Positions 25,230 through 34,530 are shown, numbered from the stretch's first letter. The stretch is 49,581 nt of DNA from Candidatus Bathyarchaeota archaeon (GCA_903901015.1 CAIUPH010000102.1:1-49581), one strand, 5' to 3'. Translations and numbers: made by a program. Notes: generated from the letters alone by a model not told the origin.

Positions 25230-25742
25230 CTACTGCTGCTTTGCAGATGCTAAATATTTGAGGTGGAACGGCTTAATTATTATGCCACCTTTCAAATCTG
25301 CGTTGAAAGTTTGGCTTTCAACCACCCACTCAGATAATTCTGAGTCAAGTGCCCTTATGTACTCGGCGAAGTTTTCAAAGTTTTCATGAAGCGAAATGCA
25401 AACAGTATCCCAACCCATGCCTCTGCCGTCTAAGACCAGAATCACGTTGGTCTGCTTCATGAACCATTCTTTCATTTTCTGTAATGCCTGAGTTTTCTCG
25501 TTACCCGCTGCAGATTTCAGTTTACTTTTCAAAAATGTTATTGCGGCTATTTCAAAGCCTATTTGACCGAATTTAGGAATCACAGTGTACCCTTCAATGA
25601 AGTTTTCCTCCAGCATAGCGCGTCTTCGGGTCACTGTAGGCTGCGAGACACCCAAGGCTTTTGCAAGTTGCCTGTCGCTTCTGTGCGAGTCCTTCATGAG
25701 CTCAAACAGAATTTTGTAATCTATTGGTTTTAGATCTTTCAT
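25230..25742 (-). CDS. Lrp/AsnC-family transcriptional regulator
   Basis: A 170-residue regulator. The N-terminal winged helix is clear (LKPIDYKILFELMKDSHRS, RQLAKALGVSQPTVTRRRAM), and the rest is an alpha/beta ligand or oligomerisation domain, with FGQIGFEIAAITFLKSKL matching the first RAM-like strand. Start ATG 25742 is preferred over TTG 25751. It is divergent from the M20 peptidase gene with about 160 bases to that gene's likely start, so it may control it. The ligand is unknown. Confidence 0.82.
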   Translation of the reverse strand: MKDLKPIDYKILFELMKDSHRSDRQLAKALGVSQPTVTRRRAMLEENFIEGYTVIPKFGQIGFEIAAITFLKSKLKSAAGNEKTQALQKMKEWFMKQTNVILVLDGRGMGWDTVCISLHENFENFAEYIRALDSELSEWVVESQTFNADLKGGIIIKPFHLKYLASAKQQ

Positions 25743-25904
25743 TGCAATCAACTTAACCGATTTTTTGTTATCTACTAGGACTTTTTGACATCATATATAA
25801 ACATCATGTTGAAATACCGAAAAATCTTCGAGTGCAACAGAGAAACACGACAGGAAGTCTTAAGAGAAAAAGAGCATCTAAAACATGAAGGAGCGCCCAA
25901 AAAT

Positions 25905-27263
25905 ATGCCAGTACCAATCCTAAACGATGTAGAACAAGAAATCACATGTTTTCTACGCGATTTAATACGTATAAACACAACTAATCCGCCTGGCAACGAA
26001 ACTGCAGCCGCCAACTTCATAGCACAGTACATTGCCAAAGATGGTTTGAAATCTGAAATCATCGAGTCAGTTCCAGGCAGGGGAAGTGTAGTTACCCGGC
26101 TTAAGGGCTCAGGCGAAAAACCCAATCTGCTTTTGCTCTCCCACCTTGACGTGGTCGCGGCAAACCCCGCGGAGTGGAGCGTTGACCCGTTTGCTGGTAC
26201 AGTAAAAGACGGTTATGTCTATGGAAGGGGCGCGTACGACATGAAAGGCATGACCGCAGTCGAAGTTATGACGCTTTTACTGCTCAAAAGAAACAAGATT
26301 CCCATCAAAGGCGACATCGTTCTTGCAGCCACAGCTGACGAGGAAAAAGGCGGCGAAGAAGGCGCAGGCTACCTTTTGACGCATCACAAGGACAAAGTCT
26401 GGTGCCCCTACGTGCTAAACGAAGGCGGAGGATTAGCCATACCCCAGAAAAAAACCAACGTCTACCCAGTCCAAACCGCGGAAAAAGGCATCTTATGGTT
26501 CAAAATAACCGCCAAAGGAACCCCCGGACACGGCTCCACACCTAACACCGCTGACAACGCCATCGTACGCATGAACAAAGTCATAACAAAAATAGGCAAC
26601 TACCAGCCCCCAACCGTGTACGTGCCCACCCTCAAAGAGTTCCTCTCCGAAGTGGCAAAACACAACCCAGATCTCAACCAAAGTTTTTCACGGTTACTCA
26701 ATAATCCAGCGCAGAGCGAGCAAATCCTCGACGCCTTAGCTAAAACGGATAAGGCGCTGGCGGAAGAAATTAGGCCACGAACCAAAACAACTATCACGCC
26801 AACCATCATTCACGGCGGAGTGAAAGAAAACATCATACCCTCCGAATGCGACACCGTTTTCGACTGCAGAGTTCTTCCAGGGGAAAGCGTAGATGCAACG
26901 CTCTCTACAATCAAAGGCTTACTCGCTGACGTCGGGATGGATAAGTTGAGTTTTGAAATCATCCAGATGCACGACGGCAACGAATCCACAACAAAAACCC
27001 CACTGTACGGCGCCATAACAAATGTTCTGCGGGATTTTGAACCCAGCTGCGGCGTAACTCCAACCTTAACTACGGGCGGGACAGATTCACGGTTCTTCAG
27101 GGAAACGGGCAGCATATGCTACGGTTTCCACCCGATGCGCCCCGATGAACCCAACGACCTGCTGGAGAAACGCATGCATGGCATAGACGAACGTATAACC
27201 ATCGAGAACCTTGTCTTCGGAACAAGCATATTCTATGAAACCGTTAAACGATTTATGACGTAA
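25905..27263 (+). CDS. M20-family metallopeptidase/deacylase
   Basis: A 452-residue zinc hydrolase of the ArgE/DapE/carboxypeptidase G2 family. The metal and catalytic residues are in LLSHLDVVAANP (His, Asp), YGRGAYDMKGMTAV (bridging Asp), ADEEKGGEEGAGYL (catalytic Glu) and YGFHPMRPDEPNDL (His). The dimerisation domain lies between, starting near WFKITAKGTPGHGSTPNTAD. ATG 25905 is preferred as it begins the conserved fold (MPVPILNDVEQEITCFLRDL); the frame is open from 25785 and the extra 40 residues are charged and unlike the family. Substrate cannot be assigned. Confidence 0.85.
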   Translation: MPVPILNDVEQEITCFLRDLIRINTTNPPGNETAAANFIAQYIAKDGLKSEIIESVPGRGSVVTRLKGSGEKPNLLLLSHLDVVAANPAEWSVDPFAGTVKDGYVYGRGAYDMKGMTAVEVMTLLLLKRNKIPIKGDIVLAATADEEKGGEEGAGYLLTHHKDKVWCPYVLNEGGGLAIPQKKTNVYPVQTAEKGILWFKITAKGTPGHGSTPNTADNAIVRMNKVITKIGNYQPPTVYVPTLKEFLSEVAKHNPDLNQSFSRLLNNPAQSEQILDALAKTDKALAEEIRPRTKTTITPTIIHGGVKENIIPSECDTVFDCRVLPGESVDATLSTIKGLLADVGMDKLSFEIIQMHDGNESTTKTPLYGAITNVLRDFEPSCGVTPTLTTGGTDSRFFRETGSICYGFHPMRPDEPNDLLEKRMHGIDERITIENLVFGTSIFYETVKRFMT

Positions 27264-27367
27264 AACGGCTTCGTCCACAATATTTCTTCTTTTTTAATAG
27301 TTTAGTATTTATTGATACACACTCTATTTAATGGCAAGGATTAATCCACTTAAGAGGCAACCAAAAA

Positions 27368-27910
27368 ATGCTCGGTGAACAAACGTTAGTTGCCAAGGAA
27401 CCCAAAAACTTTGAGGTTACCCGAACAATCGGTTTAATCTCCGATACGCACGTTCCCAAGCGAGTCCCCTGTATTCCTAAAAGAGTTTTTGAAATCTTTG
27501 AAAAAGTAGACTACATCATACACGCTGGCGATTTAGTGGAGTTATCAGTTGTGGATGAACTGGATCAGATTGCCCCAGTTTTAGCGGTTAGCGGCAACTC
27601 AGACGGCATAGAAGTCGCCAATGCGTTTCCTAAGCTTAACTTGATGAAAGTGTTTGATTGGAAAATCGGCGTCATGCACGACCAGAACATTCTCTATGAT
27701 TCGGACAAGTTGAATGGATTTGCCGCTGAGAACGGGTTTGACGTCGTGGTCTATGGGCACAGTCATATTGCGAGCATTAAGTGGGAAGGCAAAATTCTCT
27801 TTATAAACCCGGGAAGCCCGACGGATCCCGCTGGAACTTTAAGTAAGCCTTCGGTGGGGCTTCTTAAAATCACTAAACAAGCCATTGTGCCGGAGATTGT
27901 TGAGTTTTAA
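27368..27910 (+). CDS. YfcE/MJ0936-family metallophosphoesterase
   Basis: A 180-residue calcineurin-like phosphoesterase. The two-metal site is seen in GLISDTHVPKR (DxH), IIHAGDLVE (GD), AVSGNSDG (GNxD), IGVMHDQ and VVYGHSHIASIKW (GHxH). These proteins hydrolyse phosphodiesters such as bis-pNPP in vitro; the natural substrate is unknown. The first 18 residues precede the conserved fold. Its stop codon overlaps the convergent DUF420 remnant. Confidence 0.87.
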   Translation: MLGEQTLVAKEPKNFEVTRTIGLISDTHVPKRVPCIPKRVFEIFEKVDYIIHAGDLVELSVVDELDQIAPVLAVSGNSDGIEVANAFPKLNLMKVFDWKIGVMHDQNILYDSDKLNGFAAENGFDVVVYGHSHIASIKWEGKILFINPGSPTDPAGTLSKPSVGLLKITKQAIVPEIVEF

Positions 27911-28369
27911 CCCATCAAAAGGGGTCCGATGAAAATTGCGTATAGAATTATTCCAAATACCAGAGCAGCCGCCCAGATAACTATGGTTTTCAACATGATT
28001 TTTTTCTTGTTGAAACATCCTTGGATGTTCTTACGGAAACGCCATATGACCCAACGAACCAAACTCAAAGAGATAGAGCAGTGACTCCAAGGATTGCGTG
28101 AATTACCCAACAACAGACACGATTGATAGCGGGGTAGGAACAGAATAGTCTGGAATCACTGCCAGAACAAAGGACGGAACCATAACATAAAACACCATTG
28201 TCAAATGTAAAACAACTGCTGTAGCCATGACGAGTCCATGTTGCCTGAACTTTAGTTTTCTATTCAACAAATAACCGTACATAAGCAGGAACAGGACGAT
28301 TATTTGAATTGCTAAGCTGACGGTGATTGTGAGAGCAACTGGGTTGGTTAGAAGGGACATTGACGCCAC
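27907..28369 (-). pseudogene. DUF420-like membrane protein gene with two frameshifts
   Basis: Three reading frames in succession encode one protein. The first (from ATG 28369) gives LLTNPVALTITVSLAIQIIV through SVPTPLSIVSVVG and stops. The second continues with VIHAILGVTALSL. The third gives SLVRWVIWRFRKNIQGCFNK then MLKTIVIWAAALVFGIILYA. The joined product is collinear with the intact DUF420-like protein at 4134-4562, including RQHG and the HAILG histidine. Both shifts act as one-base losses, near GGG and CTTTG. It lies close to a YkgJ gene, like the intact copy. Confidence 0.65.
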
Positions 28370-28424
28370 AACTTACCAATTAAAGCGGGGGGTTTAAAGT
28401 TTACTTTCACTCACCTCTCCCCAT

Positions 28425-28631
28425 ATGGGAACTGCAGTTTCTGCATCTGCCTTAAAAGCAAAATACGTCAAAGGGTGCCTTGAGGCTAAAAGAATGGAAC
28501 ATTGTAAAAACCCCTGGAGAGACACCTGCAATAGCGAGAACATAAAACTTTACATCCAAGTAAAAGGCGAAAACCTGCCCATATGCCAACAATGCTGGAG
28601 CAAAATCGCCGAGCAAGACGAGGAATGGTAA
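28425..28631 (+). CDS. Small cysteine-containing protein, hypothetical
   Basis: A 68-residue protein with a CxxC near the end (LPICQQCWSKIAEQDEEW) and three earlier cysteines (GCLEAKRMEHC, DTCNSEN). It resembles the small zinc-binding proteins common in Bathyarchaeia and methanogens. The next gene begins directly after its TAA. No family is recognised. Confidence 0.6.
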   Translation: MGTAVSASALKAKYVKGCLEAKRMEHCKNPWRDTCNSENIKLYIQVKGENLPICQQCWSKIAEQDEEW

Positions 28632-28871
28632 ATGGAAAGTTTCAGCGCCAACAGTGCGAGGTCATTTATCGGAAGAAATGTTAACTTACACCTAAAAGAT
28701 GGGGCGGTAATAGTGAACGTTCAATTGACAAAGCTCCATAAAGGCGTGGGAAAAAACAACAATCTAATCGAGTATTCCCTATCTGGCAATCATAAAGCCA
28801 CTCGCGTGCCACTCAGGAACATCGCCTGGGCTGAAATGCTCAACATAAACCTGATGAAAATTCCCTCTTGA
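28632..28871 (+). CDS. Small beta-rich protein, possibly Sm-like
   Basis: A 79-residue protein whose ATG follows the previous stop without a gap. Residues 12-75 have the strand pattern and a phrase (FIGRNVNLHLKDGAVIVNVQ) similar to the Sm1 motif, then a variable loop (KGVGKNNN) and RVPLRNIAWAEML. An Sm/LSm-type barrel is an inference from pattern alone. It is the second gene of a small cluster ending in the YkgJ gene. Confidence 0.55.
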   Translation: MESFSANSARSFIGRNVNLHLKDGAVIVNVQLTKLHKGVGKNNNLIEYSLSGNHKATRVPLRNIAWAEMLNINLMKIPS

Positions 28872-28923
28872 AAACCTCAAGCAGAGAAAAAAACACTAAT
28901 ACCGCCGCGGTGCTTCACAGGTT

Positions 28924-29316
28924 ATGCGTTGCTCAAACTGCGGAGTATGCTGCACAGAAACTGAGATGTTGCTCTCCAAAAAAGACATCAAGCGTTTGGA
29001 GAAAAAGGGCTTTAGCCAGAATCAATTCGTCAACTACGACAAGCAAGGCTATGCAGTGCTTAAGAACCGTGATGGTTACTGTGTCTTCTACGACCTTAAA
29101 AACCGCAAATGCAGCGTTTATGCAGATCGACCAGCAGGTTGCAGAGTTTATCCCGTAATTGTTGATGAAGACACGGGCATAATTTTAGACGATATATGCC
29201 AGTCGCGGAGGTCGATTACTCAGTCTGAGAAAAATCTTAAGGGTAAACGCGTGATTCGGCTTCTTGAAATAATCGATTCTGAAGCGCAAGAACGACGTAC
29301 TCGAAAAGTCTCATGA
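28924..29316 (+). CDS. YkgJ-family cysteine-cluster protein
   Basis: A 130-residue protein of the YkgJ/UPF0153 family. MRCSNCGVCCTETEMLLSKK carries the CxxCxxCC cluster at the very start. DGYCVFYD, KCSVYADRPAGCRVYPVIVD and DDICQSRR supply the other conserved cysteines. Probably binds a metal or Fe-S cluster; function is unknown. It is shorter at the N-terminus than the paralogue at 3495. It is the last gene of a three-gene rightward cluster. Confidence 0.82.
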   Translation: MRCSNCGVCCTETEMLLSKKDIKRLEKKGFSQNQFVNYDKQGYAVLKNRDGYCVFYDLKNRKCSVYADRPAGCRVYPVIVDEDTGIILDDICQSRRSITQSEKNLKGKRVIRLLEIIDSEAQERRTRKVS

Positions 29317-29490
29317 TTTTTGGCTTGCGGACTTTGCTTGTTTACATTGCCAGCATTTTATGGCTTTGTTTCTTTGCGTATCTAAGTCTTTTTTTGCAAC
29401 TAAGCTTGTTTGTATGAGTTTACCGCAGGAATCGCAGACAAACTATACTTCGGCGACGCGTTCGTTGTTTTCGAGATTTTTTAGGGGCAA
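29311..29490 (-). pseudogene. Zinc-ribbon protein with in-frame amber codon
   Basis: From TTG 29488-29490 the frame reads LPLKNLENNERVAEV, then UAG, then FVCDSCGKLIQTSLVAKKDL and, further on, IKCWQCKQAKS to a UGA stop. The two CxxC pairs make a zinc ribbon. The TTG lies three bases after the stop of the RHH gene, as expected for an operon partner. The UAG falls just before the first CxxC. Other genes here end normally in UAG, so general UAG recoding is unlikely and a nonsense mutation is the simpler reading. Confidence 0.45.
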
Positions 29491-29493
29491 GAA

Positions 29494-29649
29494 TTACTTA
29501 CCTGATTTGGTGGCTTTTTCGTTTGCCATTAATTGCTCTATGTATTCTTTCATGTTGAGGTTTGTGGCTTGTGCGCGCTTTCTTATTTCTTTGTGGAGCT
29601 TTTCTGTCACTGTTATACACTTGTATCCTTTCCTTGGCAAAAGACCCAT
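29494..29649 (-). CDS. Small ribbon-helix-helix-like DNA-binding protein
   Basis: A 51-residue protein. RKGYKCITVTEKLHKEIRKR then AQATNLNMKEYIEQLMANE has the strand-helix-helix pattern of RHH/antitoxin-type repressors. An excellent GGAAGGAG precedes ATG 29649. The promoter region has paired ACGGTAAA/TTTACCGT elements around an AT-rich TATA sequence, suiting autoregulation. A related but frameshifted RHH gene lies divergently at 29768. Confidence 0.6.
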   Translation of the reverse strand: MGLLPRKGYKCITVTEKLHKEIRKRAQATNLNMKEYIEQLMANEKATKSGK

Positions 29650-29656
29650 TCTCCTT

Positions 29657-29698
29657 CCGTACTTTACCGTACTCAGGTAATATATAATTAACGGTAAA
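29657..29698. promoter_or_regulatory. Candidate operator/promoter between two RHH genes
   Basis: CCGTACT is repeated at 29657-29663 and 29667-29673 (10-bp spacing, one helical turn). TTTACCGT (29663-29670) is mirrored by ACGGTAAA (29691-29698) around TATATAATTA. RHH repressors often bind such spaced short repeats. Binding is inferred. Confidence 0.45.
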
Positions 29699-29767
29699 TC
29701 GCTTTCAACATTCTTAAATCTTAAATAAGTGTACGTTCGGTTACTATGATTAGAGAGGGAACATAAA

Positions 29768-29949
29768 ACGCCAAAAAAAGGCTACAAAAGCATCACTGTG
29801 AAGACTGAGGTCTACGACTACTTCTTCACTGAATGGCTCAAAGTCAAAGATGAATACGCCATAAAAAAGGCATCCACAGCTTCTCAGCGTACGTAACCTA
29901 CCGTTTAGCCCAACTTATAACCGAAGACAAAAAAGGCATCAAAGAATAG
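29768..29949 (+). pseudogene. RHH-type antitoxin/repressor gene, start lost and frameshifted
   Basis: The first frame encodes PKKGYKSITVKTEVYDYFFT then EWLKVKDEYAIKK. A second frame one base away encodes GIHSFSAYVTYRLAQLITED and KKGIKE before TAG. Together they form a complete RHH-like protein of about 60 residues. The break lies in a run of six A; one further A would restore the frame. The expected ATG is ACG (29768-29770), so two lesions are present. Confidence 0.5.
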
Positions 29950-30011
29950 TTTCCCTCAACCCCATCAAACTTTAAATAATCCTTAACCTGACTAAGGAAA
30001 GGTGAAAAGCT

Positions 30012-31016
30012 ATGCCTTGCTCAGTAATAGTTGGCGCCTTCTGGGGAGACGAAGGCAAAGGAAAAATAATTTCTTATTTAGCCCTTAAAGATAACCTTGA
30101 TTTTTGTGTCCGAACTGGCTCAGTGAACGCAGCACACACTGTGTGGTACGAGGGCAAAAAATTTGCTCTACATATGGTTCCAGCAGCCTTCATAAACCCT
30201 AAAACACGGTTGCTCATTGCAGCAGGAGCAAACGTCGATGTTAAAACGTTCTTCGACGAAGTGGCATTAACTCAAATCAACAAAAAAATAATAGGCATAG
30301 ACCAGAACGCATCCATAATTGAGCAAAAGCACGCTGATCAGGATAAAGCAAGCGCCGTAAACAAGGGCATCGGCACCACAGGCAGAGGCGTTGGACCAGC
30401 CCTCGAAGAGCGCGTTAGGCGCACCGCGAAGCTCGCTAAGGACATCCCTGAACTCAAAGCTTTCCTCGCTGATGAGGTGGCGGAAGTTAACGATGGGTTA
30501 GACGCGGGTAAAAGCGTGCTGCTTGAAGGCACCCAAGGGTTTCTGTTGTCGCTTTTTCTGGGTGGTGGCTACCCATATGTGACTGGCAGAGATACAGGCG
30601 CATCAGCCATTGCCTCAGAAGCAGGCGTTGGACCCACACGAGTGGATGATGTAATAATAGTTTACAAATCCTTCATGACCAGAGTGGGCGCTGGACCGTT
30701 GCCTGGCGAAATCACCAAGGAAGAAGCACTTAAACGCGGGTGGTTTGAAGTTGCCGCTGGAACAGGACGCGACAGACGCAGCGCACCCTTCGACTTTGAC
30801 TTAGCAAAAAAAACCGCCAAGATAAACGGCGCCACACAGGGTGCCATGACAAAACTCGACTGCATCTACCCAACCTGCAAGGGCGCAAGAAAATACAGCG
30901 ATTTGCCAAAAGAAGCCAAGGAGTTCATTAAAGAAGTGGAGACAAGAACGGGCGTGCCCATTGTCTTCATCGGAACTGGACCAGACGCCTTGGACCTTAT
31001 CGACCGCAGGACATAG
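30012..31016 (+). CDS. purA: Adenylosuccinate synthetase (short archaeal form)
   Basis: A 334-residue enzyme joining IMP and aspartate with GTP in AMP synthesis. The P-loop-like opening is IVGAFWGDEGKGKIISYLAL. NAAHTVWYEGKKFALHMVPA, STTGRGVGP-like GTTGRGVGPALEERV, LLEGTQGFLLSLFLGGGYPY then VTGRDTGASA, and TKLD near the end all match. The length of about 335 is typical of archaeal PurA, which lacks segments of the 430-residue bacterial enzyme. It seems monocistronic. Confidence 0.95.
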   Translation: MPCSVIVGAFWGDEGKGKIISYLALKDNLDFCVRTGSVNAAHTVWYEGKKFALHMVPAAFINPKTRLLIAAGANVDVKTFFDEVALTQINKKIIGIDQNASIIEQKHADQDKASAVNKGIGTTGRGVGPALEERVRRTAKLAKDIPELKAFLADEVAEVNDGLDAGKSVLLEGTQGFLLSLFLGGGYPYVTGRDTGASAIASEAGVGPTRVDDVIIVYKSFMTRVGAGPLPGEITKEEALKRGWFEVAAGTGRDRRSAPFDFDLAKKTAKINGATQGAMTKLDCIYPTCKGARKYSDLPKEAKEFIKEVETRTGVPIVFIGTGPDALDLIDRRT

Positions 31017-31063
31017 CAACTTTTATTTTCCAAGGTGTTTATCCTCTTTCGAGGCATAGCAAA

Positions 31064-32194
31064 GTGTTAACGTCTAAAGGTAACAGCAAAGCCCTCGCAA
31101 GTGTCCTTGTGATGCTTTTCATTGCTGGATTACTAGTTGGAGGGTTAATCATCTTCTTCGTATCAACCCGCCAAATAAGCAACTTGAACGGTCAAATCTC
31201 AGATTTGCAGAGCGCCGTCTCCAACTTGGAGGGACACCAGAACGCCACTTACCAAACCATAACCATCCTGCAGAATGGGACCTCATTAGCTGACCTCTAT
31301 GATAACGTTCGGAATTCGGTGGTTTTGGTTCAGGGCGAAACCAGCGATGGTAGCGTGCAGGGATCCGGGTTTGTTTACAATTTTGGTGACCGAAACGTTG
31401 TGTTAACAAACTTCCACGTAGTCGACGGCACCACTGGTTTAAGCGTAACTTTCTCAGATGGCGACGGCTACTCAGCAACTGTATTGGGAACGGACCCGTA
31501 CTCCGACTTAGCTGTTTTATCCGTCAATGCGCCAGCCTCAGAGTTTAAACCCATAACCATAGCGAGTTCAGCGCCGCTGCGTGTAGGTGACCCCGTAATC
31601 GCCATCGGAAACCCCTACGGACTCGTCGGCTCCTTAACCACGGGAGTCGTAAGCGCCACGGGACGAACCATAACTGAAGACACAGCAGGCGGCTACGCAA
31701 TTGCCAACATCATCCAAACCAGCACCCCAATTAACCCTGGCAACTCGGGCGGTCCTCTGTTGAATTCAGTCGGGAGCGTAGTGGGCATAACTGCGGCGAT
31801 TGTTTCTGATTCTCAAGGACTCGGCTTCGCGATTCCGTCAAACACTATTCTAAGGGAAGTATCGGCGTTGACAACCACCGGTTCATACCATGGCCACTCG
31901 TACTTGGGCGTAAAAGGGGAAGACATGGATTACAGTATATCCCAGCAAATCCATTCAAACGTGACTTACGGCTGGAGAATTCAAAACATAACTAGCGGTG
32001 GACCCTCGGATGGCGTGTTAAAAGTCAACGACATCATTATCACTTTGAACCATCAAACCATCAAGAACAACGACGACTTAGCCAGCTACTTAGAGGAAAA
32101 CACTCTTCCAGGCGACAACCTCGTCTTAACAGTGATCCGTGGAAACCAGCAGATCGATGTTACGGTTACTTTGGGAACTCGCCCTGCCCAATAA
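31064..32194 (+). CDS. Membrane-anchored HtrA/DegP-like serine protease with PDZ domain
   Basis: A 376-residue protease. A single N-terminal helix (LVMLFIAGLLVGGLIIFFV) anchors it, followed by a coiled-coil stalk (NLNGQISDLQSAVSNLEGHQ). The trypsin-like domain (about 80-270) has the triad in LTNFHVVDG (His), DPYSDLAVLSV (Asp) and TPINPGNSGGPLL (Ser). A PDZ domain (about 285-372) starts at SYLGVKGEDM and includes SGGPSDGVLKVNDIIITLN. The active site should face outside. It probably degrades or refolds damaged surface proteins. GTG start at 31064. Confidence 0.92.
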   Translation: MLTSKGNSKALASVLVMLFIAGLLVGGLIIFFVSTRQISNLNGQISDLQSAVSNLEGHQNATYQTITILQNGTSLADLYDNVRNSVVLVQGETSDGSVQGSGFVYNFGDRNVVLTNFHVVDGTTGLSVTFSDGDGYSATVLGTDPYSDLAVLSVNAPASEFKPITIASSAPLRVGDPVIAIGNPYGLVGSLTTGVVSATGRTITEDTAGGYAIANIIQTSTPINPGNSGGPLLNSVGSVVGITAAIVSDSQGLGFAIPSNTILREVSALTTTGSYHGHSYLGVKGEDMDYSISQQIHSNVTYGWRIQNITSGGPSDGVLKVNDIIITLNHQTIKNNDDLASYLEENTLPGDNLVLTVIRGNQQIDVTVTLGTRPAQ

Positions 32195-32319
32195 TATCTT
32201 AATTTTTGTTCAACAGTAAATCCTCATTCTTTTTTTTATGGAAAAGTAGATTAAGGCAGGTTAACGCAAGATTAGCGTTAAGCTCTACGTGAAAATTCAA
32301 ATTTAACTGTGATACGATT

Positions 32320-33990
32320 ATGGATGAATTAGAAGGCGTATTGAAGGGGGAGAAAATAGCTTATTTCTCGATGGAAATCGGCTTAACAAGCGAGATTCCC
32401 ACTTACGCAGGCGGCTTAGGAACGTTAGCGGGCGACGCGGTTCGTTCAAGCGCCGACCTGAAGCTTCCCCTTGTCGCCGTTACCTTAATCAGCAAAAGAA
32501 ACTATTTTACGCAAAAACTCGACGAAAACGGAAGACAAACAGAACTGCAAAACCAGTGGCATCCAGAGAAGTTTATGGTGCTGTTGCCCAACGAAGTGTA
32601 CGTGCAGATTGAGGGGCGCACCGTGAAAGTTAAGGCGTGGCTCTACAAGTACCAGAGCATCACAGGCGGAGTCGTTCCAGTCATTTTTCTTGATACCGAC
32701 GTCGACGGTAACACACCTGAAGATCGGGAAATCACTTTTTACCTCTATGGCGGAGACGAAAAATACCGCTTAAAACAAGAAGCTATCTTGGGGTTTGGCG
32801 GCGCACGAATGCTCGACGCATTGGGTTTTCACGTTAGAAAATATCATATGAACGAGGGACACTCAAGTTTTCTATCCCTGGAGTTGCTCCGCAAATTCGA
32901 CATGGATGCGGCTAAAGTGCGGGAACTCTGTGTCTTCACCACTCACACGCCGGTGGAGGCGGGACATGACAAATTCAACTATGACTTAGTCGCCGAAGTA
33001 CTTCAAACCGTCGACTTAGCCCTGCTCAAAAAATACGGCGGCGAAGAAATTTTAAACATGACTCGACTCGCACTTAACCTGAGCAACTACGTCAACGGAG
33101 TAGCAAAGAGGCATCAGGAAGTTTCGAGCCAAATGTTCGCTGGCTACGAAATCCACTCTGTAACCAACGGGGTGCACTCTTTCACTTGGACGGGTAAAAG
33201 TTTCCGCAGAATCTTCGACCAGTACCTTCCAGGCTGGGCGATAGAGCCTGAACTGCTGGCGAAAGTTGACATCATTCCAGAATGCGACATCTGGCAGGCG
33301 CATCTTGAGCAGAAACAAGACCTTCTCGATTACGCTAATTTAGCTACGGACAGCGATTTAAGCGCTGATGTGCTAACTTTGGGGTTTGCAAGGCGCGCAA
33401 CACCCTACAAAAGACCCACAATGCTGTTTTCAAACCTTGACAGGTTGCGAGCGATTAACCGCAAAGGCAAGATACAAGCGATTTTCGCTGGCAAAGCACA
33501 TCCCAGGGACAGCGGCGGAAAAACCCTCATAGAGCAAATCTACAGTTATGCTAAGCAGCTCGAAGGCGATGTTGAAGTGGTGTATTTGGAAGATTACAAC
33601 ATGGACATCGCTGCCAAGATGGTGGGCGGGGTGGATGTTTGGCTTAATACGCCGCTTCGACCCATGGAAGCGTCTGGAACCAGTGGAATGAAAGCGGCGC
33701 ACAACGGCGTTATAAACTTCAGCATACTCGACGGCTGGTGGGCTGAAGGCTGGATAGAAAACATGACTGGCTGGGCAATCGGACCCCACTCCTCAGAGAG
33801 CGACACCGACGAATTAACCATAAAAGAAGCCGAAGACCTCTACAACAAACTCGAATACGTCATCTCCCCAATGTTCTATGAGCGCCACGACGAATGGATA
33901 AAGATGATGAAGAACTCCATCGGCAAAATCGCGTACTACTTTAACAGCCACCGAATGATGCGGCGATACGTAATCGACGCGTACCTTTGA
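32320..33990 (+). CDS. glgP: Alpha-glucan (glycogen) phosphorylase, GT35
   Basis: A 556-residue enzyme that releases glucose 1-phosphate from storage glucan. The opening KIAYFSMEIGLTSEIPTYAG then GLGTLAGD is diagnostic of the TIGR02094-type phosphorylases. The PLP site is in RPMEASGTSGMKAAHNGVIN (catalytic lysine in GMKAAHNG), with FARRATPYKRPTML and FAGKAHPRDSGGK before it. It is much shorter than muscle-type phosphorylases (about 840), as expected for this branch. No glycogen synthase is in the window. Confidence 0.93.
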   Translation: MDELEGVLKGEKIAYFSMEIGLTSEIPTYAGGLGTLAGDAVRSSADLKLPLVAVTLISKRNYFTQKLDENGRQTELQNQWHPEKFMVLLPNEVYVQIEGRTVKVKAWLYKYQSITGGVVPVIFLDTDVDGNTPEDREITFYLYGGDEKYRLKQEAILGFGGARMLDALGFHVRKYHMNEGHSSFLSLELLRKFDMDAAKVRELCVFTTHTPVEAGHDKFNYDLVAEVLQTVDLALLKKYGGEEILNMTRLALNLSNYVNGVAKRHQEVSSQMFAGYEIHSVTNGVHSFTWTGKSFRRIFDQYLPGWAIEPELLAKVDIIPECDIWQAHLEQKQDLLDYANLATDSDLSADVLTLGFARRATPYKRPTMLFSNLDRLRAINRKGKIQAIFAGKAHPRDSGGKTLIEQIYSYAKQLEGDVEVVYLEDYNMDIAAKMVGGVDVWLNTPLRPMEASGTSGMKAAHNGVINFSILDGWWAEGWIENMTGWAIGPHSSESDTDELTIKEAEDLYNKLEYVISPMFYERHDEWIKMMKNSIGKIAYYFNSHRMMRRYVIDAYL

Positions 33991-34038
33991 TTTAGCGCTT
34001 GCCACGAAAGTTATTTACCTCATTAAACACAGTTTATT

Positions 34039-34474
34039 TTGACCGGGTTAATTCTAAGTACGATTGCGCTTTTTCTTTTTTTTGACCACTGGGCAAGCGA
34101 CATCGTACCTTACGTTGAGCATCTACCTGGTGCTGCTGGGAGTCGGTACCGGCTTGTTTGTTGCGCCCAACCTGTGTGCCGTAATGAGTTCCGTTCCCGT
34201 TGAACGCCACGGCGTCGGCAGCGTACTCTTCACGTTGTTCCTCAACATCGGTTTAAACGTCAGTCATAATGTCTCACTTACCGTCCCCTACGACCTCATC
34301 ACCCAAATCCTCGCAGCCGTAAACCCAACCTCCATATCCCCCGCCGACATAGCGCTCTTCGTATCCAGCCTCAAAAACACCTACTTGGCCTTCGCTATAA
34401 TAAACGCCGTCGCACTAATCCCCGCTGTGATTGGGGCAGAATCAAAAAAACAGACAACACAGATGAGCCGATAG
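34039..34474 (+). pseudogene. C-terminal remnant of an MFS (DHA2-type) drug exporter
   Basis: The 136-codon frame from 34064 gives LTLSIYLVLLGVGTGLFVAP then NLCAVMSSVPVERHGVGSVL, which match the later helices of EmrB/QacA-type transporters. It ends with helix YLAFAIINAVALIPAVIGAE. A matching preceding stretch (LTGLILSTIALFLFF) is in another frame, separated by a T-run at 34074-34081. The N-terminal three quarters are missing, since glucan phosphorylase ends 48 bases upstream. It is not a functional transporter. Confidence 0.65.
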
Positions 34475-34530
34475 TTGAAGCAGAATAAAACTTAAAGAGT
34501 TTCTAAGACACATGATTTACTATAAAATAA

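Noticed and set aside
31014-31016. General recoding of UAG as pyrrolysine in this genome
   Set aside because: purA, porA and other intact genes end at UAG exactly where their families end.
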